Shown here: positions 35,270 to 43,664 of the stretch, piece after piece
Layout: each line of letters starts with the position of its first letter
Position numbering within the stretch: position 1 is the stretch's first letter
DNA from: Acutalibacter sp.
GTDB lineage: Bacteria; Bacillota; Clostridia; Oscillospirales; Acutalibacteraceae
DNA: 64,000 bases
Direction of reading: 5' to 3'
NCBI GenBank assembly: GCA_020025775.1
Contig: JAHHRN010000001.1
Location: 248,001-312,000, forward strand
Program-made: the position numbers and the translations under genes
The notes under the pieces: model-generated
The model's database searches: none
Seen by the model: only the letters and a program-made list of their open reading frames with translations
Told to the model about the DNA's origin: nothing

Positions 35270-36424
35270 ATGGCAGAAAAACGTGATTATTATGAAGTCC
35301 TCGGCATAGACAAGAATGCTACGGAGGACGAAATCAAAAAAGCATACCGCAAACAGGCGAAGAAATATCACCCCGATTTGCACCCCGGCGACAAAGAGGC
35401 AGAGGAGCATTTTAAAGAGGCAAACGAAGCCTACGAGGTGCTTTCCAATGCGGAGAAAAAAGCGAAATATGACCGATTTGGTCATGCCGGTGTAGACCCG
35501 AACTACGGTGCAGGTCAAGGCGGCTACGGCGCAGGCGGCTTCGATTTCGACTTCGGCGATATTTTTAGCAATATCTTCGGCGGCGGCTTTGGCGGTGGCT
35601 TCGGCGGCGGTGCGAATCCGAATGCACCCCAGCGCGGTACGGATGCACAGGCCAGCGTAACCATTTCCTTTGAGGAAGCGGCAAAGGGCTGTGAACGAGA
35701 GGTTCAGCTCAACCGTATTGAGGTCTGCGATGCCTGTCACGGCAGCGGTGCGGCACCCGGTTCTTCCCCGAAAACCTGCCCCGACTGTAACGGTAGAGGT
35801 CAAGTGACCGCACAGCAGAGAACCCCCTTCGGCGTGATTCAAACGCAGAAAACCTGCTCTCGTTGCGGCGGCAAGGGTACAATTATCGACAATCCCTGTA
35901 AGGCTTGCCACGGTGCTGGCAGAGTTAGAAAACCGGCAAAATTGATTGTCAAAATCCCTGCCGGTATCGACGACAGACAGATTATCAATGTACGCGGTCA
36001 AGGCAATAAGGGCATCAACGGCGGTCCTGCCGGCGATTTGCACGTCGAAATCAACGTTCGTCCGCATCCGATTTTTGAGCGTGACGGCTACAATGTTTGG
36101 GTGGAAATGCACATTTCCTATGCGGCTGCAGCCCTCGGTTGTGAATTGGAAGTACCGACCCTCGACGGCAAGTCCAAATACAGCGTGCACCCCGGCACAC
36201 AGTCCGGCGAAGTATTCAAGCTTCGCGGTAAGGGTATTCAGTCTCTCAACAACAGAGGCAGAGGCGACCAGCTCGTGCGCGTCATTGTGGATGTTCCGCG
36301 TGACCTCAACGAGCACCAGAAGGAATTACTCTTAAAGCTTGATGAAGCCCTCGGCTCCAAAACCCCGCATTTGGGTAGAGGCGAAGAAGAGAAAAAAGGC
36401 TTCTTCGGCAGAAAACGCAAGTAA
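35270..36424 (+). CDS. dnaJ: Chaperone DnaJ (Hsp40)
   Basis: Stimulates DnaK ATP hydrolysis and delivers substrates. 384 residues: J domain with HPD (KKYHPDLHPGD), Gly/Phe-rich region (about residues 75-120), four CxxCxGxG zinc-finger repeats (CDACHGSG, CPDCNGRG, CSRCGGKG, CKACHGAG) and the C-terminal beta domain ending GFFGRKRK. Ribosome site ACGGAG. Last gene of the heat-shock operon, followed by a terminator. Confidence 0.98.
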   Translation: MAEKRDYYEVLGIDKNATEDEIKKAYRKQAKKYHPDLHPGDKEAEEHFKEANEAYEVLSNAEKKAKYDRFGHAGVDPNYGAGQGGYGAGGFDFDFGDIFSNIFGGGFGGGFGGGANPNAPQRGTDAQASVTISFEEAAKGCEREVQLNRIEVCDACHGSGAAPGSSPKTCPDCNGRGQVTAQQRTPFGVIQTQKTCSRCGGKGTIIDNPCKACHGAGRVRKPAKLIVKIPAGIDDRQIINVRGQGNKGINGGPAGDLHVEINVRPHPIFERDGYNVWVEMHISYAAAALGCELEVPTLDGKSKYSVHPGTQSGEVFKLRGKGIQSLNNRGRGDQLVRVIVDVPRDLNEHQKELLLKLDEALGSKTPHLGRGEEEKKGFFGRKRK

Positions 36425-36447
36425 GCTTTTTACTTTTCCTTTTCATA

Positions 36448-36467
36448 ATAGATAATAAATAACTAAA
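36448..36467. repeat. AT-rich dyad downstream of dnaJ
   Basis: ATAGATAATAAATAACTAAA between the dnaJ stop and the terminator; same orientation relative to the gene as other copies. A reversed copy lies at 36585-36603. Confidence 0.4.
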
Positions 36468-36500
36468 CAGTCTTTCCGAATTTCCGGAAAGGCTGTTTTT
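36466..36500 (+). terminator. Terminator after dnaJ
   Basis: Arms AACAGTCTTTCCG (36466-36478) and CGGAAAGGCTGTT (36485-36497) followed by T; ends the heat-shock operon. Confidence 0.85.
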
Positions 36501-36502
36501 GC

Positions 36503-37506
36503 ACTTTATAGGGGCTTTAATGAAGGAAGAAAACTGCAGAAAATGTTCAAAACTTTTTCTTTCTACTTTAGCTAAAGAATGAGGATAGTTATAAATTGAC
36601 TATGCGCTGCAATGCATCTGAAATCTGTAGGCGCGGATAGCATCCACCCGTGACATTTGCTCGAAACTTTCAAAATAATTTTGCAAACAAAAAAGAGAAC
36701 CCCGTTGGAGGTTCTCTTTTTATATCTTTAAAATATTTTTTATGGGCATAATTTTGGGGTATGTTAAAAGAAAGACAGAGACTTTTGCGGGCGGATAATA
36801 TCCGCCCCTATGGGAGGTAGCCTTTTACACAGATAAAATCTACACAAAATGCGATGCGCGAACTATCTGTAAAAAATCTGCGCCCAAGTATCCCGTGATT
36901 CGGTGGCGACCGGTGTTGCCTGTGCGAACTATTGGTAAAAAGTCTGCGCCCAAGTCCCCCGTGATTGCCCGTCGGGGCTTCCCGACCCCCGTGATTTACG
37001 GTCACCCTGCGGGGACAGGATGCTTTTTTTCGTGTAAAAAGCATCCTCTTTAGGGCTTACGCCCTAAATTCACCTTTAAAAATACGTTTCTAAGGATGAG
37101 ATTTCGCTTTCTGCGGAAAGCACTTTAGGGCGTTGCCCTAAAAACCCACCGCTTTTGAAAAAGCGGGCAAAACTTTTAATGAAAAGTCGCCTGTGCGAAC
37201 TACGAGTAAAAAGTTTGTGCTGACTTTTCCCGTGCGTTAGCCGTCGCCCTGCGGCGACAAAAAGCGGGCAAAACTTTGAAGTGCGCTAAACAAAAGATAG
37301 AAACTTTGCGGGCGGATAATATCCGCCCCTACGGGATGTTACCTTTTACGCAGATAAAGTTAACATAAAGTACGTTGTGCGAGCTATCTGTAAAAAATCT
37401 GCACCCGAGTCCCCTGTGATTCGGTGGCGACCGATGTCGCCTGTGCGAACTATCTGTAAAAAATTTGCGCCCAAGTCCCCCGTGATTCACCATCGCCTGG
37501 CGGCGA
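36503..37506. repeat. Intergenic repeat mosaic 4
   Basis: About 1 kb without a gene. It holds an orphan terminator-like hairpin (AAAAGAGAACC/GGTTCTCTTTT, about 36691-36722), a degenerate REP-like copy 36628-36651, reverse REP-like copies 36788-36811 and 37309-37332, GCCCGTCGGGGCTTCCCGA at about 36967-36985, the AGGATGC hairpin at about 37018-37046, the reversed TAGGGC/GCGGAAAGC block at about 37095-37172 and GTCGCCCTGCGGCGAC at about 37242. Small frames reading through it follow the repeats. Confidence 0.85.
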
Positions 37507-39120
37507 TCAGCGGTCCCATTTTTGGCAAAGGGCAAGGATTTGATCGGCGAATTTGGCTAAATCCTTGTTTGCACCGCCCTCGTTGTGGGCGATTACCGCC
37601 TGTAACTTCTCACCGGCAGATTCGAGCCTTGTATAAACCGGATTCGTATGATACCGTCTACCGCCTTGCTCGAATGGGGCTTCGTGAACAATCTTCTGCT
37701 TGTTGCCCTCTTTCAAAATGCAGTTGTTGTCTAAATCATAAACCTCGCCGCTGTAGGGGGCGTGCACGTCTAAAATCAATTCGTTGCGTAACCGCTCCAC
37801 ATAGTGCTCGCAGGTTTCGTCTGCGCCGTGGTTTACGAAAACGTGGCACGGTTTCTCCTTAAAGTTCTGCATCCAGCGCAGTAAGCCTTCATCATCCGCA
37901 TGACCGCTGATGCCTTTCAAGCGGCAGATTTCCGCATTGATTTGCACCGGCTCGCCGAACAGATGCACTTCTTTTGCGCCGTCGGCAATCGCTCTGCCGA
38001 GTGTGCCCTCCGCCTGATAGCCGACAAAGAGAATCGTCGAATTTTCCTGCCACAGATTGTGCTTTAAATGGTGACGGATTCTGCCCGCCTCGCACATGCC
38101 GCTGGCGGAAAGAATCACCTTCGGCGTTTTGTCGGAGTTGATAAGCTTCGAGTCATCACTCGTAATGGACAAGCGCAAATCGGGGAACGATATGGGATTG
38201 ATGCCCGCCTCAATCATCGCCGTGGCTTCCTCGTCAAAATCCGATTGACTGTCATTAAAAATGTTGGTTGCTTCCACCGCTAACGGGCTGTCTACATAGA
38301 CGGGAAAATGCGGATGCCCCTTGATGAGATTTTCGGATTTGATAATACGCAAAAAGTAGAGAAGCTCCTGCGTTCTGCCGACCGCAAAGGACGGAATCAC
38401 GACATTGCCGCCGCGGTCAAAGGTGCGCTGTAAAATCGGTACGAGCTGGCTGATGTAATCGAGTCGCTTGCCGTGGCTTCTGTCACCGTAGGTGCTTTCC
38501 GTGATGACATAATCCGCCTCTTCCAAATACTGCGGATCGCGGATAATCGGCTGATTTGTGTTGCCAATGTCGCCCGAAAAAACGATTTTTCGAGTCTCGC
38601 CGTTTTCGGTAATCGTAAGCGTTACACTCGAAGAGCCTAAAAGATGCCCTGCATCGGTGAATTTTAATAAAATGCCGGGGAAGATTTCCTGCTCGTCATT
38701 ATAAAGAAAGCTCTTAAAATACTGCATGGTCGCTTCGGCATCTTCCATTGAATAGAGCGGCACAACCGGCGCGCGACCCGAACGCTTGGCCTTGCGGTTT
38801 TTCCATTCGGCTTCAAATTCTTGAATGTGCGCCGAGTCTAAAAGCATGACCGAGCAAAGCTTTTGCGTTGCTACGGTGGAATAAATGGGGTTCTTGTAGC
38901 CGCGGCTCACCAAAAGCGGCAGCTTGCCGGAGTGGTCGATGTGGGCGTGGGTAACGATGATGGCATCAATCTGCATTGGCGGTACGGGCAGTTCCGCGTT
39001 TTCGTAGGTATCCGGCCCTTGCTCTAAACCGCAGTCAATCAGAATGCGTTTACCGCAAGCCTCTAAAAGAGAGCAACTGCCTGTAACCTCGTGTGCAGCA
39101 CCTAAAAATGTAAGTCGCAT
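37507..39120 (-). CDS. Metallo-beta-lactamase/beta-CASP RNA-processing-type hydrolase
   Basis: 537 residues. Metallo-beta-lactamase core with THAHIDHSGKLP (HxHxDH, about 57-68), FSGDIGN and ITESTYGDRSHG; beta-CASP insertion with FAVGRTQELL; C-terminal RMMBL-type motif with ISGHADDEGLLRW and VFVNHGADETC. Such proteins are CPSF73/YSH1-like nucleases acting on RNA; the family name says exonuclease, the exact substrate is unknown. ATG start at 39120. It is transcribed towards mosaic 4 with no clear terminator of its own outside the repeats. Confidence 0.9.
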   Translation of the reverse strand: MRLTFLGAAHEVTGSCSLLEACGKRILIDCGLEQGPDTYENAELPVPPMQIDAIIVTHAHIDHSGKLPLLVSRGYKNPIYSTVATQKLCSVMLLDSAHIQEFEAEWKNRKAKRSGRAPVVPLYSMEDAEATMQYFKSFLYNDEQEIFPGILLKFTDAGHLLGSSSVTLTITENGETRKIVFSGDIGNTNQPIIRDPQYLEEADYVITESTYGDRSHGKRLDYISQLVPILQRTFDRGGNVVIPSFAVGRTQELLYFLRIIKSENLIKGHPHFPVYVDSPLAVEATNIFNDSQSDFDEEATAMIEAGINPISFPDLRLSITSDDSKLINSDKTPKVILSASGMCEAGRIRHHLKHNLWQENSTILFVGYQAEGTLGRAIADGAKEVHLFGEPVQINAEICRLKGISGHADDEGLLRWMQNFKEKPCHVFVNHGADETCEHYVERLRNELILDVHAPYSGEVYDLDNNCILKEGNKQKIVHEAPFEQGGRRYHTNPVYTRLESAGEKLQAVIAHNEGGANKDLAKFADQILALCQKWDR

Positions 39121-39536
39121 AATAAAACCCCTTTCACACTATAGATTCTGATTTTATGATAGCACAAAGCCCGCCGCGGTGCAATGCCGAGACGGGCTTT
39201 ATTTGTGAATTTTTTATAAAATTTTTAAAAGTATTCTGTCAATTTGAGAGAAAAGGCACATATAATCGTAGAATGTCGTTTTCCCCTTTTGGGCATGAAA
39301 AAAAGCCCTGTAAAACAGAGCTTTTTTCGAAAATCATTTTTATCCCGACCATTTGTAAGCCGCATGTCGGGGAGCGAGCAAACATTTGTTATCCCGACCA
39401 CTTATAAGCCGCATATCGGGGAGCGAACAAACATTTATCGTAAGACTTGCTTACAAGATTATTATATCCGAAAGGCAGAAAAAGTCAAAGGAAATCGCAA
39501 ATGATTTTTGCACGGAGACTTTTTATTTTCGGCTTT
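39121..39536. repeat. Gap with a 49-bp tandem repeat and terminators
   Basis: Between two minus-strand genes. Holds arms AAAGCCCG (39166-39173)/CGGGCTTT (39193-39200), a terminator-like AAAAAGC...GCTTTTT hairpin at about 39297-39328 that would end the kinase transcript, and two tandem copies of a 49-bp unit (39342-39390 and 39391-39439). Each unit has a small hairpin (CCCGA...TCGGG) and an AAACATTT core like the LexA boxes near 46.9 kb. No gene is believable here. Confidence 0.6.
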
Positions 39537-41150
39537 TTAGGCTTCGCCGTTCAAGATTGCAAAGTTTTCCTTGTTTGCCTTATAAAGATTGGTATAAACT
39601 TTGTAGTTGCGGTCATAAATCTTTTTGTTGTCGAGATTCGGTTTAAAGACTTTTGCCGCAGGAATGAGACGTTTAACCTCACCCAAATCACGAATGAGAC
39701 CCTGACCTACCGCAATGGTTGCCGCCGCACCGACTGCACCGATGTTCTGCGGGCTGTCTACGGTTTCAATCGTCTTACCGAGGCAGTCTGCCATAATCTG
39801 ACAGGTGACATCGGAAAGTGCGCCGCCGCCGACAAAACGAATTACGTCGGAGGATTTGACCTTCTTTTCTTCAGTTTCGAGCATCCAACGCAGGTGGAAG
39901 CATACGCCCTCGACAACCGCACGAATCATTTCGGATTTGCCGGTTTCGAGGCTGATGTTAAAGAACATACCGCGTGCGTTCGGGTCCTCAAAGGGGCAAC
40001 GGTTACCGTGGAGCCACGGGGTGAAAATGACACCGTTACTGCCTGCGGGGACAGTGTTTACAACTGCCATCATGTAGTCATAAAGATTGGTGTAAATGAC
40101 CTCGCGGTCTTGATGCTTATGTCTTAATTCTTTGTTTTTCTCAAGGTAAATGCCGATTTCATCGAGCGCTAAGTGGTCTTTGACCCACTCCACGCACTTT
40201 GCCGCGGTTTCAAGCTCGGCAAAGTAGTTGTAATAGCCGTCACGTGCGCCGAGCGTTGCCGCAATCATGGCGTTAGCATCAACTACGCTCTTATCCACAA
40301 CGGTGGAAACCCAGCCGGATGTGCCGGAATAAATGTGGGTGTCGCCAAGGTCAACTGCGCCTGCGCCAACACCGATGAGGGAAGCGTCACCGCCGCCGCC
40401 GTAAACGGCTGTACCTGCGGCAAGGCCCAATTCCTCTGCCTGCTTTTCGCGAAGCTCACCGACCTTGTCGGTGCATTTTACAAGCTTTGCCAAATGGTCG
40501 GTATTTACGCCGTAGAGCTTGCAAATCGAATAGCTCCAGTCATTCTTATGAATATCATAAAGTAAGGATGCAAAGGCGGAATCCTGCGTCATGACGAATT
40601 CGCCGGTCATTCTGCCGATTAAATATTCCTTAACGTCGAGCCATTTATGCACTCTTTTAAAGTTCTCCGGCTCGTGTGCCTCGACCCATTTGTATTTCCA
40701 AACGGGGTCCTTAACGGAACAGGCGACTGCGCCGGTGGCGGAAAGTGCCTTCAAAAGCTTAAAGACATTGGCACCTGCAATCTGCGGACCGTGGGCAATA
40801 CCCGCTTTCAGCTCGGCTCTCGCACGCTGATCCATATAGCTCATGGCACGGCGCACGGCGTTACCTTCCTTATCTACTAAAACAAGACCCTGCATCTGAG
40901 AGCAGAAGGAAATACCTGCTACCTGCTCTTTGGTGATGCTCGACTGCCCCATAACGGTGCGCGTGCTCTTGCACATCGCCGCCCACCATTCGTCGGGGTC
41001 CTGTTCTGCACCGCCGTCCTCTAAAACATAGAGATTATAGCCTTCACTTGCGGCGGCAAGAAGTTCAATTTTATCGGTAATTGCAAACAGGCAGGTTTTT
41101 ACGCCCGTTGTGCCGACATCGTAGGAAATAGTATAAAGTGGCTGACTCAT
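39537..41150 (-). CDS. FGGY-family carbohydrate kinase (xylulokinase-like)
   Basis: 537 residues. N-terminal ATPase lobe YTISYDVGTTGVKTCLF; substrate region QMQGLVLVD and SYMDQRA; second lobe GGGGDASLIGVGAG and SGTSGWV; C-terminal IRFVGGGALSDVTCQIMADCLGKTIETV. Family members phosphorylate xylulose, fuculose, glycerol, erythritol and similar polyols; the substrate here is open. A longer frame starts at 41171, but ATG 41150 has GGGGAGG at good distance. Downstream of tetR on the same strand (36-bp gap), so probably co-transcribed with it; divergent from an aminotransferase and an aldolase gene likely in the same pathway. Confidence 0.9.
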   Translation of the reverse strand: MSQPLYTISYDVGTTGVKTCLFAITDKIELLAAASEGYNLYVLEDGGAEQDPDEWWAAMCKSTRTVMGQSSITKEQVAGISFCSQMQGLVLVDKEGNAVRRAMSYMDQRARAELKAGIAHGPQIAGANVFKLLKALSATGAVACSVKDPVWKYKWVEAHEPENFKRVHKWLDVKEYLIGRMTGEFVMTQDSAFASLLYDIHKNDWSYSICKLYGVNTDHLAKLVKCTDKVGELREKQAEELGLAAGTAVYGGGGDASLIGVGAGAVDLGDTHIYSGTSGWVSTVVDKSVVDANAMIAATLGARDGYYNYFAELETAAKCVEWVKDHLALDEIGIYLEKNKELRHKHQDREVIYTNLYDYMMAVVNTVPAGSNGVIFTPWLHGNRCPFEDPNARGMFFNISLETGKSEMIRAVVEGVCFHLRWMLETEEKKVKSSDVIRFVGGGALSDVTCQIMADCLGKTIETVDSPQNIGAVGAAATIAVGQGLIRDLGEVKRLIPAAKVFKPNLDNKKIYDRNYKVYTNLYKANKENFAILNGEA

Positions 41151-41186
41151 GAGTAGACCTCCCCAAATCATTTCTCGTTCGTACTT

Positions 41187-41840
41187 TTATTTTTTTAGAG
41201 CGGATTTTACGAATTTCAAACACTGCTCGACGACAAAATCATCACGGTCTAAAATATCGTTGCCCGCATAGATTCTGAAACGCTCCTTGTAATAATCACA
41301 GGAGTAGGAAAACTGGAGCGACATGAAAATATTATCCATTAAAAAGGCGGCAAAGGCGGCGTCGATATCCTCACGCACATCCCCCGATTTTTTGCCCTCT
41401 TCAATCGCAATACGATAAATACGCGCGGTCATGGATTCCATTTCATAGGCGAACTGCGAGGCAAACCGCGGATTGTTTTCCGAGGTCATGCCGTTATAGA
41501 GCTTCATTAAAATAGGATTTTCTTTCGAGGAACGCTGAATTTCTCTTAAAATGTGTTCTACCTTTAAAAGAATATCCTCGTCGCTGACTGCCAGAACATT
41601 TAAAAGGTCCTCCATACTTTTAATGCTGTATTGAATGACCGTTAAAAACAAATCCTGCTTATTTTCAAAATATTTATAGAAAGAACCAACACTGACATCT
41701 GCCTTTTTCGCAATGGCACTCATGTTGGCATTTTCAAAGCCTTTGTTTGCAAACTCACGTGTCGCCGCATCAATGATTCGCTCCCGCTTTTCGGGGGCAA
41801 TTCGCTCAAAGGTGGGCTTGTGATGCTTTTGCAAATCCAT
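41187..41840 (-). CDS. TetR/AcrR family transcriptional regulator
   Basis: 217 residues. N-terminal helix-turn-helix of the TetR type: RERIIDAATREFANKGFENANMSAIAKKADVSVGSFYKYFENKQDLF (about residues 19-65); the rest is a variable ligand-binding domain. It is placed between a kinase gene (same strand) and a divergent aminotransferase gene. Two copies of a 16-bp palindrome lie in the divergent region, one just upstream of each gene, and are the obvious operator candidates. Expected to act as a local repressor relieved by a pathway metabolite (inference). Confidence 0.92.
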   Translation of the reverse strand: MDLQKHHKPTFERIAPEKRERIIDAATREFANKGFENANMSAIAKKADVSVGSFYKYFENKQDLFLTVIQYSIKSMEDLLNVLAVSDEDILLKVEHILREIQRSSKENPILMKLYNGMTSENNPRFASQFAYEMESMTARIYRIAIEEGKKSGDVREDIDAAFAAFLMDNIFMSLQFSYSCDYYKERFRIYAGNDILDRDDFVVEQCLKFVKSALKK

Positions 41841-41856
41841 AGATTCATCACCCTTT

Positions 41857-41872
41857 TTGAATTCCGATTCAC
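41857..41872. promoter_or_regulatory. Candidate TetR operator, tetR side
   Basis: TTGAATTCCGATTCAC, 13 of 16 bases identical to the copy at 42044-42059. It lies just downstream of a -10-like TATGAT read on the minus strand. Confidence 0.6.
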
Positions 41873-42010
41873 TCTATCATAACATAGATTAGCAAGCTTT
41901 TACAAGAAAAATTTAAAAATCCACTCTATTTTATCAAATTTTCTAAATTCAAAATTCCAAAGAGCATGAAAAAACGCCCGGATTTACACAAAATTCACGA
42001 AATAAATCGT

Positions 42011-42038
42011 TGACTTTCCTCTTTTTTGTGGTATAATG
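42011..42038 (+). promoter_or_regulatory. Sigma-A promoter of the aminotransferase gene
   Basis: TTGACT (42011-42016), 16-bp spacer, TATAAT (42033-42038), 64 bp before the start codon. Confidence 0.75.
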
Positions 42039-42043
42039 TAAAG

Positions 42044-42059
42044 TGAATTAGGATTCACC
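42044..42059. promoter_or_regulatory. Candidate TetR operator, aminotransferase side
   Basis: GTGAATTAGGATTCAC: perfect 6-bp arms GTGAAT/ATTCAC around TAGG. It starts 6 bp after the -10 box, overlapping the transcription start, a position suited to repression. Confidence 0.65.
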
Positions 42060-42101
42060 AAAACAGGAGTTTCCGAAAAATAAATAACCGGAGGTTTTTC
42101 C

Positions 42102-43592
42102 ATGGATACAAGATTTGCAATCGCGGAGTATCATGACGCTGCAGCCGTGAACAGAGAACTTGACGCGCTCATCAAAAAGCCGATTTATTCCGTAAAACCC
42201 GATGTTCTTAAAACTTATGAAGAAGAGTATTACGAAAAGAAATGCGTAAAATCTAAGGAAGCCATTACCAAGGCTCGTGAAATTATTCCGGGCGGTGTTC
42301 AGCACAACTTGGCATTCAACTATCCCTTCCCGCTTCAGTTTACTAAGGCGGAAGGCGCATATCTTTACGATGTGGATGGCAACAAGTACTTCGACTTCTT
42401 ACAGGCAGGCGGCCCCACCGTTTTGGGCTCTAACCCGAAGGTTGTTCGTGAACAGGTGATTGACCTTTTAAACACCTGCGGTCCTTCCACCGGCTTGTTC
42501 CATGAATTTGAATATAAGCTCGCTAAGAAGATTTCTGACAGCGTGGAAACCGTTGACATGTTCCGTATGCTCGGTTCCGGTACAGAAGCTTGTATGGCAG
42601 CTGCTCGTATCGCAAGACTTGCTACCAAGAATAAGTACATCATCAAAATGGGTGGTGCTTATCACGGCTGGTCTGATCCGCTGGCTTACGGTATCCGTGT
42701 TTCCGGTACAAAGTTTACCCAGGCACACGGCGTTACCTTAAACGCATTTAAGTATACACAGGAGTTCCCGCCCAATGATTTGGACGCTCTCGAAAGATTG
42801 CTTCGTCTCAACCAGTTCAGAGGCGGCACAGCTGCTGTTTACATTGAGCCTGTTGGTCCCGAAAGCGGTACAACTCCGCTTAACAAGGACTTCAACAAGG
42901 GCGTTGAGAGACTTTGCCGCAAATACGGCGCTCTCCTCATCTTCGACGAAGTTGTTACCGGCTTCCGTATTGGTATGGCTGGTGCACAGGGCTACTTCGG
43001 CGTATCTCCCGACCTTACCATCTTCGGTAAAGTTATCGCAGGCGGCTATCCGGGCGCAGGCGGCGTAGGCGGTAAGAGAGAATACATGAAGTATCTCGGC
43101 GCAGGTCTTGACTCCAGCGGTAAGAAGATTCACAAGGCACTCGTTGGCGGCACCATGTCCGCAAACCCGCTCTCTTGTGCAGCTGGTTACTACACCCTCG
43201 AAGAAATCGAAAAGCAGAACGCTTGCCAAAAGGCAGGTCAGATGGGCGACCGCTTAACCGCAGGTCTTAAAGAACTTGTTGCAAAGCACAACCTTCCGTT
43301 CGTAGTTTGGAACGAAGGCTCTATCTGCCACTTAGAGACTGTTGGTACCATGCACTTCGCTATCAACTGGAAGAAGCCGTGGGAAATCCCGAACATTCTT
43401 TCCGAAACCAGCAAGAGACAGAAGGAAATGGAGCACATGGGCTGTGCTTACATGGCAGAAGGTCTTGTTACCCTCGCCGGCAGCCGTCTCTATACTTCTG
43501 CAGCTTATACACCTAAGATGATTGATCAGGCTCTTACCTGCTTCGATAAGGTATTCGACGGTGTAGGTCTTTTACCTGTAGATAAGAAATAA
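42102..43592 (+). CDS. Class III PLP aminotransferase (glutamate-1-semialdehyde aminomutase-like)
   Basis: 496 residues. Fold type I enzyme with PGGVQHNLAFNYPFP, MLGSGTEACMAAARIAR (PLP phosphate), GAYHGWSDPL, IFDEVVTGFRIG (cofactor Asp) and TIFGKVIAGGYPGAG with the PLP Lys. The overall pattern is closest to HemL, but a 40-residue N-terminal extension and the company of an FGGY kinase, a TetR regulator and an aldolase make a haem role unlikely; no other haem gene is in the window. More likely an amino-sugar or amino-alcohol aminotransferase (inference). Ribosome site CGGAGG. Codon use is biased towards C/T-ending optimal codons, as in dnaK, suggesting high expression when induced. Confidence 0.88.
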   Translation: MDTRFAIAEYHDAAAVNRELDALIKKPIYSVKPDVLKTYEEEYYEKKCVKSKEAITKAREIIPGGVQHNLAFNYPFPLQFTKAEGAYLYDVDGNKYFDFLQAGGPTVLGSNPKVVREQVIDLLNTCGPSTGLFHEFEYKLAKKISDSVETVDMFRMLGSGTEACMAAARIARLATKNKYIIKMGGAYHGWSDPLAYGIRVSGTKFTQAHGVTLNAFKYTQEFPPNDLDALERLLRLNQFRGGTAAVYIEPVGPESGTTPLNKDFNKGVERLCRKYGALLIFDEVVTGFRIGMAGAQGYFGVSPDLTIFGKVIAGGYPGAGGVGGKREYMKYLGAGLDSSGKKIHKALVGGTMSANPLSCAAGYYTLEEIEKQNACQKAGQMGDRLTAGLKELVAKHNLPFVVWNEGSICHLETVGTMHFAINWKKPWEIPNILSETSKRQKEMEHMGCAYMAEGLVTLAGSRLYTSAAYTPKMIDQALTCFDKVFDGVGLLPVDKK

Positions 43593-43607
43593 CTAAAAGA
43601 TAAAACT

Positions 43608-43642
43608 AAAAGGGGCGGCAAAACGTTTGTTGCCCCTTTTTA
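43608..43642 (+). terminator. Terminator-like hairpin between aminotransferase and aldolase genes
   Basis: Arms AAAAGGGGC (about 43609-43616) and GCCCCTTTT (43632-43640) followed by T, inside the 72-bp gap. It could lower or condition aldolase expression. Confidence 0.7.
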
Positions 43643-43664
43643 AGACTTTTAAGAGGTGAAAATC

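Noticed and set aside
35159..36316. 385-codon frame antisense to dnaJ
   Set aside because: Lies fully over dnaJ; Gly/Ala/Thr-rich composition mirrors the dnaJ codon pattern; no ribosome site or family motif.
37377..37862. 161-codon + frame
   Set aside because: Starts in repeat mosaic 4 and runs antisense through the end of the metallo-hydrolase gene.
39447..40127. 226-codon + frame
   Set aside because: Antisense to the C-terminal half of the FGGY kinase; no motif.
42102..43592. hemL (glutamate-1-semialdehyde aminomutase)
   Set aside because: Similar motifs, but the N-terminal extension and the kinase/aldolase/TetR context argue against a haem role; kept as HemL-like only.
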